From: Motacilla alba alba
Taxonomy: Eukaryota > Chordata > Aves > Passeriformes > Motacillidae
Length of the DNA stretch: 64,000 nt
Assembly (NCBI RefSeq): GCF_015832195.1
Contig: NC_052020.1
Location: 8,872,254-8,936,253, forward strand
Direction: 5' to 3'
The notes beneath the pieces are model-generated. The model searched no databases, was not told where the DNA came from, and saw nothing but the letters and a program-made list of their open reading frames with translations. Shown piece after piece: positions 56,601 to 64,000 of the stretch. Position numbers and translations under genes: made by a program. Each line of letters begins with the position of its first letter. Within the stretch, counting starts at the first letter, position 1.

Positions 56601-59499
56601 AAAAAAAGGAGGATTTGCACCAGATCCAACCCTGGTTGTGGCTGTCAGTGCTGCGGCATGGATTTTCCACTGCCCCGTCCTTCCTGGGGAGGGAAAAGCA
56701 CTGGGGCTGCTGTGGGAAGGAGAGGGACTGTGGGGACTCAGGGGACTGTGGGGCCATGGCAAGACACCGGCAGCACCTGCCCAAAGTGACACACAAATCC
56801 CACCCCAGGCCCCTTCCTCCACATGCCACAGCGTCCTTTTCCGAGTAGGGACAGCCAGACAGGAAAACTTGCCACCAGCCACGCTCGGAGATGACAAAAT
56901 CAGCCCAAATCCCAGCCAAGGGGGAGACATTCCTGCCTCTGCCGGGTTTCTGATCTGCAAACCCACCTGGGACATCGCTCAAAATCCTGTGCCAGTCCAG
57001 AGCTCTCTGCTCCCAAATCCCATCCCTGCTGTGGGGAGCTGAGACCCACCCCAAAACCCCATGTCAACCACATCCAGCCTGGAATTCCATGCACCCAAAC
57101 CCCATGACTGCCTTGGGGAGCTGATATCCCCCAAATCCTCTGCCAAACCATTTCTGATCCTGCATGCCTGCAGCTCCCTGCTCCCAAACCCCACCATTTC
57201 CTTGAGGAACGAGGCCAGGGGACGCTGCCACCCCAAAGCCCGGGGTGACCCGGGTGTGCACAGGGCTCTGTGGGACCTCTGGCCGGGAAGGAGGGGCTCA
57301 CCCGGGAGATGCCGACGATCTGCTCGGCCGGGAGGAGGCTGATCCGCATGAAGCAGGACTCGAAGCGCGCGTCCTCCTTCTCCAGCAGGTCCTTGCCCTG
57401 CAGCAGCGTGACGTGCAGGGCGGCCGCCCTCCCGTCGTACTCCATGGACACCTCCACCTGCCCCACCGTGAAATCCTGCCCGAAGTTGTTCCCGATGGAC
57501 GAGATGGAGTTGAGCGAGTCGGCCGAGATGGATTTCCGCAGGGGGCCGCAGTGGGCCAGGCCCAGGTCTCTGCCCATCAGCTCCAGGCTGCCCAGCTCCT
57601 GGATGCTCTCCAAGGTGTCCTCTGCCCTCAGGCTGCTCTTGCGGGACGAGGAGCTCCTGCCTGGCGCCCGCTGCGAGCCCGGGGTCATCCCTCGCTGCCA
57701 GGGAAAGGAGAGCAGGCGCTGCCATCCATCCGTCCCTCCGTGCCGAGCCGGACAGCTGGGCTTCTCCGGCATCTCCTTGGATGCATCCCGGCCCCTGCCT
57801 GGCCTCAAGCTGCCGCGGCAGCGAGCCCGGAGCTTCCCGCAGCTCCCAGCTCCAGCGATCCCCCCAAAAGCTCCGGCAGCACCAGCTCGCTGCCCGTGGC
57901 TGTTCCACCCCGCGAGGGGATCCAGGAGATATTCCCACCCCTCCAGCATCCCGCGTGCCGCAAAGGGAAGGAGACGGACGCGGCTTCCCCCCTTACCTTG
58001 TTCCTGATGTCCGGGCACGCCGCTCCGTACTTCTGCTCCAGGTAGCGGTAGTCATAGTTGGGGAAGGGGGAAGGGGCCGGGTAGCTCCCGGAGCGCCACA
58101 GCTTCCACAGGTTGATGGCTGCGATTCCCAGCAGCGCCAAGGCGCCGGCGGCGTACAGCCCGATCTCCCACCGCGGCGGGCTGGAGGCCACTGCAGGGGA
58201 CAGCGGCTGGTCACAAGCCCGGCAAGGAGTCCGCGGCCTCGGCTGCTTCCACCGGCACCTCGGCTCCGAGCTCCGAGGGTGGGATGGGCCGAGGAGCGGA
58301 TAAACCGCAGCTCCCGCCCGGGGGGCTGCAGACGGGTCGGGCAGAGGCTCTGCCCGCCAGGAAACGACAGCCCTGGCTCGGCTATCCCGGGAGACGAAGT
58401 TCTCCTGCGTCCCAGCCCCGCTTCCCAGAGAGTGGCCGTGTCACTGCCCTGCTGCCGGGGGTCCCTTTGCGCTGTCCCACCGACAGATGCGCCCAGCGCA
58501 CATCTGCATCGCCCTCGGCCCAGCTGCTGCCTGGGGATGCCAGGAAAAGCCGGGAGTAGGGGAAAACCAAAGGGAAAAGCTGCTGGAAACGGGCAGAGCC
58601 CCGCGGGTGCCGCCGGAGCGAGCGGGGAGGGAGCGGCGGGCTGGGCTGCGAGCGGTTCCTGCTGCATTGCAGCAGCCTCCATCGCCGCCGCGCCGAACCG
58701 GCACCGACCGCCCCGTGCGGCACGGGAGGAGCGGCCACGGGAGGACTCCTGATCCCGGAGCGCTGCCGCCGAGTGCTCCGGCATCACCGCGGCGCAGCGC
58801 TCCCTCCTTCGGAGCCGGAAAAAGCCCAAAGCCAGGCTGAACTCCCACATGGCATCCGAGAGCGGGGACAACCTGCTGCTTCCCCCAGCCCTCCTCCAGC
58901 CGGAACAGCAGGAGGAACCGAGTATTCCCAGGCAAAGCGAATTGGAGCCCGGGAGCAGCCCACAGGGAGATCCTTGGCTAAACATTGGGATGGGGCCCGG
59001 GTTCCGCTTCATCTACCCCGACCCAAAACCCTAAATGCCGGCTCTATCCCTGCATCCCAGCCAAGGATGCTGTGGGAAGCAGTTGGAGGTTTCCCGTGCC
59101 AGAGCTCCCAGGCTCCTGCTATGGTGGAGGGGCAAAATTGGGAATGAAAATAAAAACAGCAGAATGATCTTTTACTGGCTCCTACCTCTGAGGAACTCCA
59201 AGCGCAAATCCCAGCGGAACTGACTGGTCCCTGCTTCCCCCCTCATTCCTGACAGTTTCTGAGGGCTGAACGCTCACGTTGGAAAACTTGGAGATTTTAA
59301 GGGTTTTACCCTGGCTTTAGGAAAAAAACCCAGCGGGCACATGGAGCGGAGGGTTCTCCCTGTGGAAAGCAGCGAGGAGCAGCCAACCCTTCCCCAAAAC
59401 AACCGGTGTGAGCGCCGGCAGCTCTGCCCCAAACCCTTCCCGGCTCCCTGGGGAGGACTCACCACTGAAGCGGGACCTGCTGACGTGCCCAGTGTCCAT
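53650..59499 (-). CDS. SYT12: Synaptotagmin-12
   Basis: Seven coding exons on the minus strand: 59499-59463, 58190-57997, 57694-57302, 55218-55003, 54910-54790, 54618-54485, 53823-53650. The 1269 nt join gives 422 aa (human 421). A short lumenal N-terminus precedes a single membrane segment (about 23-41) and then the SYT12-typical [18 protein letters not shown] basic R-K-S-S site puts Ser98 where human SYT12 has the PKA target Ser97. C2A (about 150-270) and C2B (about 285-405) follow; C2B contains [14 protein letters not shown] and ends in [12 protein letters not shown]12 is a vesicle synaptotagmin that works without canonical calcium binding, and here the first C2A loop reads [11 protein letters not shown] instead of an Asp-rich loop. 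Exons 2-7 are certain. The first coding exon is inferred: it has a GCCATGG context, a good AG|GTGAGT-type donor and the right phase, and FSV-ASSPP lines up with human LSV-IKSPP. An in-frame ATG at 62454 in an upstream CpG island could add seven residues. The gene is tail-to-tail with IGHMBP2. Confidence 0.93.
54225..54345. repeat. 29-30 bp tandem repeat in SYT12 last intron
   Basis: About four copies of a C/A-rich unit, CAGCCCCCACACATCCACAT followed by ACCCCA, lie between SYT12 coding exons 6 and 7. The surrounding 53930-54400 is a broader C/A-rich tract made of ACACC/CCCACA words. Confidence 0.85.
58560..58830. promoter_or_regulatory. Second CpG-rich block inside the SYT12 5' intron
   Basis: A GC- and CpG-rich segment lies between the first coding exon (59463) and exon 2 (58190) of SYT12. 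It includes a GCCGCCGCGCCG stretch near 58680. No strong splice donor was found on the minus strand within it. It may be an alternative promoter or simply a GC-rich intron segment. Confidence 0.35.
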
Positions 59500-59511
59500 G
59501 GCAAACGCTCC

Positions 59512-62500
59512 CTGCGAGGGGACAGCCTGGAATGCGCGAGACACGGCGTTAGGATGAAGGGGGAGAACTCAAAACCCGAATGCTTCGTGATTTTCCAGCA
59601 GGGACGCTCCGTCACTTCTCCCCCTCCATCGCTCCCGGCCTTGGCTCCTCTCGCTGAGCAAACGCGCCGAAGCCTCTCAGCCACGGGCAGGAGCTGCAGG
59701 AGGGACGGGAACCCTCGGGAAGGGGCAGAGCCGCTCCATTTACCGCGGGAGCCTTTAAACAGGCGACATTCCCAAGCTCTCTGTGTGCGGGATCCCCCCT
59801 CCAGGAGCCCTCAAAGCCCTCTGCCGCTTTTCCAGCTGACATCTTCCTTTGCACCCTGCAGTTTCCCAGCCTCTCCCGAGGCTTTGCCCTGGGCCCAGCC
59901 CAGGAGGGGCAGCCCCATTCCCCCATTTCGGGGTCTCTGCAGGGTTTAGGGGATGTCGTTCCCCAGGAATCAGCTCCTGCAGTGGGAAAGCTCTGTCACC
60001 TTCCCCCCAAAAAGGGTTTTTTCCAGTCAAGTCCAAAGGAAGCTGCTCTCCCAGGCAGATCCCAGCACAGGCACCATGCCTGCTGAGGGGGATTTATCCG
60101 AGCCAGCTAGTCCTGCTATGAAAAGGGGGGTTGGGGACCCCCAAAAACACCCAACAAGCAAATCCAATGGGAACTGAACAGCACCCCCTGTTCCCTGGGA
60201 TCCGTGCTGGGGAATCGCAGACCATGGAGAGCTGGTGGGATCCAACAGAACCCCATGGGGACGCAACCTCAGCACTGCACCTAAACCCCCACATACCTCC
60301 CTCAGAGCCCCCCAGCCCTTCCCCAGAATTCCCAAAGCCCACTCAGGGAGCTGGACTGGCCTCAGACAGATGGTTCTGCAACCTTTGGGCCCCACCTTCC
60401 ACCCCTTGGGTGCTCTCAGGCACCAAAACCATCCAAGGCTTGGATTTTAACAGGCCAAAGTGGGAATTTCATGGCATGGAATATCAGCTGTGCTGGCCTG
60501 GCCCCTCTGCAGGGGCACAGCCCATCCCTGGGATAGCAGGAGGAAGGGGAGCCCTGAATACAACCCCAAAGTGACAGCGATGCTGGGATGAGGCTGGGAC
60601 ATGCCCAGTTCCTGCCACCTCCTCCCTCGGGCACAAATCTCCCTGGGCAATGGATAAAACAGTCCTGCCCTGGCTGGGAACATGCTGACATCATGTCATG
60701 GGCTGAGCTCAGCTCAAGGCCCACGTTGCAGTTTAGTGCTGAAAACTGACATCTTAACAGAGCAACGTGATGGAGGTTTACCCTAAACTGCCTCCTTTTA
60801 TGCCCTGAAAAGCCCCTGTGCCCAAGCAAGGCGCTCTGTTCCTCTCCCTGCTTCCCAATTATTTTTAATATGAGAACAGCAAAGTTTTCAGGACTGACTT
60901 TCCCTGCAGGAGGACAAACATCCCCCTTAAAACCCCCTCCATCTCTTCCCAATTTCCTCTGGAAATTAGAAGGAATTTTTAATTTTTCTTTCCTTTCAGA
61001 GTTTCTCTCCCCAAAACCTCCCTCTCTAATGAGCTCTAAGCAGCAAGTTAAGCAGATTTCCAAAGCATCACCTGGAAAGAGACTGCAGTGCTCAGCACTG
61101 GGATGAAACCCAGAGGTATTTTCCTATTAGGAAAACAGCATCAATCTCTCCTGAGCGAGGAAACGGGGGTGGAGGTGCTCGGGGAAGGATTTATGGCTTT
61201 TTTTTTGTTAACTGAGCTCTTCCCTGGAGCATTGCACCGAGCTGCTCTGACACCCCCCTGACCTGCTGCTCAAATCCCTGGGAAATCAAGCCTGAGGCAT
61301 TGGGAAGGGAAGAGGCACGGCTCTCCTGCTGCTGGCAGCACAGGGATTGATGGGCTTTTGACCCCCAGACCTCAAGATCAAGCTGCAGAGTCCTGGTTTG
61401 GGGTGCAGAGCCCCAGAAAGGGGTGCGGAGCCCCAGCTTTGGGGTGCAGAGCCCTCTCCATCCATCCCAACACCCCAATGCCAGGGCCAGGGCAGCTTCA
61501 TTTTCCTTGGGAGCTGCTGCAGAGCGCAGGTCCCTTTTCCTGCTTGGAGGGACAATAAAACAGCTCAAGGAGGGAGAGAAAACCAGCATCAAAGCCACCT
61601 GTCCCCCCAGAAAAGGGGGTCCCCCAGCCTTCCTGGGGTTGTCACCTCGCTGCTGCCAAGGCCACAGGCACAGAAACCTCAGCTGCTGTTCCCAAAGCCC
61701 CTGGGCCAGCCTGGCTATGATCCCCCGAGCACGCTGCAGTGCCCAAACGTCCCAGCCCAGGCTCCAGCCATCTCCCTGCTCATCCTCCGTGCCCGTCCTG
61801 CCCCAGGCCCCCGAGGCGGGGGACAGCTCGGCTGCGCGGTGCTGCCGGTCCCGCAGCGCTGCTCTGCCTTCCAGCCCCTTCCTTCCACCCCTCTCCAGCG
61901 CTGCCCGGCCTCCATCCGCAGGGCAGGAAGCGGGAGGGATGGAGTTTGCTCCTGGCACCAAGAGAGACGCATCCCAAACTTGCCAAAACAGAAGGATTTG
62001 GGCTCTGCTCCCACCCATCGCCCTCCCCAGCCCCCCACAGGGGACAATATCCCACCCAAGCCGGTGTCCCCCTCGCTTTACCTGGACAGCTACAAATCCT
62101 CAGGGATCTGCGGGGACCCCCGGGCGGCCCCGGCATCCGCCGAGCTGTGTCCGCTCCCGCGGGGCAGAGGGGACCCTGCGACCCCCGGGGCCCGCCCGCC
62201 CGGCGGTGGGGACCGGGCAGAGCCCCCCGCGCCGCCCGGGGGTCCCCAGCTCAGCCCCGGGATCCACGGGTGTCCCCAAGCCCGGGACGCTCCCCGGGGG
62301 TCCCTGCGGCTCCGGAGGCTAGCCCCGGGATGGATCCGGGATGGATCCCGATGCCCCCCGCAGGCGGGATGCTCCCCGGCGGTGCGGGACCGGGAGCGGC
62401 TCCGCTCCCTCGCCCAGCCCAGCCCGGGGCGGAGCCGCCGCTCACCCGTGCCATGAGCTGGGCGGTCTCTGCGCTCGCCAGACCCTCCCCGGGGCTTGGC

Positions 62501-64000
62501 TCAGCCCAGCCCGACCCCCCCCGGCAGAGCCTGGGGACTCCGGGGGTCTCTCGCTCTGGTTTGCCTGCCAGACTCCCAGCTTTCCTGAGGAAGTTGCCAT
62601 AAAAAAAAAAAAAAATTCCAACAACATTCACCCCAAACCCCTGCAAACGCACCCCAAATCCCAGCCAGGAGTGAGGAGGGACAATGCCAGACCCCGCATC
62701 CCACACCAGGGACCCTCTGCTGTGTGCTTCCCCAAATCCTCCTTCCCAGGGACTCCCTGGTCCATCCCACTGCATCCCCAGCTGCTCCTTCCCAAGGACC
62801 CTGATGAGTGTTTCTCTCCACGGGGTCCCATGTCCCCTCCCCTTGTCTCTCAAAGGCTGCAGAACCCCTTGGGGTCTCCGGATCACCACCCCAAAGCCAA
62901 ATCCTTGGGCTCTCCCTTGTCCCAAATAGCTACCAGCTGTGTGTCCCTCCTGCCATGGGGACACCTAGGGCTGTCCAGCAAGGACTTGGCTTTGTATCTT
63001 CCTAAGGAAAACCATCAGATCCTGTCCCTCTGCAGCAGAAAGTGGAAGGAACCTTTTGGGATCTGGCCCTGAAAGCCCCTGGGACATGGCTCCATGGCTC
63101 CATGCCCACCACACCACAGCCATTGGAAAGACTGTGACTTCACACCCTCCTGTGGGATCTCCCCTTTCCCTGCCCTCGTATCCATGGCTTCAGTCACCTC
63201 ACCTTCATGCCAGGAGACTTCCAGGGCAGCAAGGAGCAATTTCAGACAGCGGGAGAAACACTTTCCTTGGACAAAATGGAATAATTGCAATTTTGTGGGG
63301 AAAAAACAGCCAGAAAAGGTGGGGCCAGAGGCCACGGAGCATCGTGACATTCCAGAGGACCTGCAATTCCCAGGAACACCCCCATCCAGCCATGGGGCAG
63401 CTCAGTGCTGGCTGCAGGCTCCCTGCTCTGCAAAGATCCAGGGAGGGCAGCACTGGGAGATGCTCCCATGATCTCCTGGTAGAAGTTCATTTTCAGGGAG
63501 AAAACGCAGCAAGTTCTGACTGTACCAAAAACTGCCTGGGTGGGAGAGCAGCCAAGGCTCCTTCCCATGAGGCTTCCTGCCTCTTCATCTGGGGACAGCT
63601 GGGAAAGAGCAGGCCATGGTCCTTCCCCACTTCCCAAAGCTCCTCTGCATCCCCAGGGACGTGGCAGGATGTCCCTCTACAGGACAGCCCAGCACCCTCC
63701 TGCACGGCACCTCAGGGCTCACCACTCCAGACTCTGGGCAAAAGTGACCCCAGATCTGTTCCAGATGGGACTGGATCAGGCTGAGGTTTGGAAATTTCCA
63801 AGCTGGGCACCTGGATCACCCAGCCTCAGACAGACACCAACTCACCTATCAAAAGCTCCTCCTTTTTGAAGCCAGCACTTACCTTTGGCCAAGCTCTCCA
63901 TGAACTCAGCGTGACCACAGGTGGCAGACCTGCTCCAAGTGAGCTGGACACTCCTGGGGGTGGAAGCAGGAGCTGGCACCTCTGCCCTCCCCCAGGGAGG
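59512..64000. other. SYT12 5' region to the window edge
   Basis: Upstream of the first confident SYT12 coding exon. It holds a CpG island at 62090-62470, an A14-type run near 62602 and otherwise unrecognised sequence. A minus-strand ATG with a strong CAAAG|GTAAGT donor lies at 63901-63883 and could be part of an upstream exon. No independent gene was recognised, and upstream SYT12 exons may lie beyond the window. Confidence 0.5.
62090..62470 (-). promoter_or_regulatory. CpG island, possible SYT12 promoter and 5' exon
   Basis: A CpG-dense block lies about 3 kb upstream of the first confident SYT12 coding exon. On the minus strand it contains ATGGCACGG (62454-62446) followed directly by a GTGAGC donor. 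Splicing this to the acceptor at 59512 would be in frame with the downstream GCCATGG start. It is a reasonable candidate for the SYT12 promoter and first exon, but transcript evidence is lacking. Confidence 0.45.

Noticed and set aside
57993..59012. 339-codon minus-strand open frame upstream of SYT12 exon 2
   Set aside because: It overlaps exon 2 in a different frame and passes through a CpG-rich intron. The open frame is explained by GC content.
63883..63901. MESLAK as the first SYT12 coding exon
   Set aside because: The donor CAAAG|GTAAGT is excellent and the phase fits exon 2, but the exon at 59463-59499 has a better start context and FSV-ASSPP aligns better with human LSV-IKSPP. It remains a possible alternative 5' exon.

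Overview
The window looks like nuclear DNA of a bird. It has intron-rich vertebrate genes with GT-AG introns and CpG-rich promoters. It also holds at least fourteen CR1-like retroposon fragments, several ending in ATTCTGTG-type octamers, which is typical of birds and other sauropsids. No bacterial, viral or CRISPR-like gene system was found.

Four protein-coding genes could be assembled exon by exon, each with phase-consistent splice junctions. From left to right: (1) a RERG/RASL11-type small GTPase, minus strand, 4 coding exons, 4168-9748, 237 aa; (2) MRPL21, mitochondrial ribosomal protein bL21m, minus strand, 7 coding exons, 16493-27766, 187 aa; (3) IGHMBP2, the SMUBP-2 superfamily-1 helicase, plus strand, 15 coding exons, 27873-50956, 988 aa; (4) SYT12, synaptotagmin-12, minus strand, 7 coding exons, 53650-59499, 422 aa.

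MRPL21 and IGHMBP2 are head-to-head: their start codons are 106 bp apart inside one CpG-rich block, which implies a shared bidirectional promoter. Both sides of that promoter carry minisatellites: a pyrimidine-rich array of about 0.86 kb in MRPL21 intron 1, and a 43-44 bp tandem repeat in IGHMBP2 intron 1. IGHMBP2 and SYT12 are tail-to-tail across about 2.7 kb. The Ras-like gene and MRPL21 point the same way, separated by about 6.7 kb in which no gene was recognised.

The genes do not form one pathway. They cover small-GTPase signalling, mitochondrial translation, RNA/DNA helicase activity linked to translation, and vesicle trafficking. The most useful points for a second look are the Ras-like gene (Ser at the Ras Gly12 position, no prenylation box), the uncertain SYT12 N-terminus, the repeats around the shared promoter, a 175-190 bp direct duplication flanking the last exon of the Ras-like gene, and the local order MRPL21-IGHMBP2-SYT12, which differs from human 11q13. 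No previously undescribed biological system is evident.
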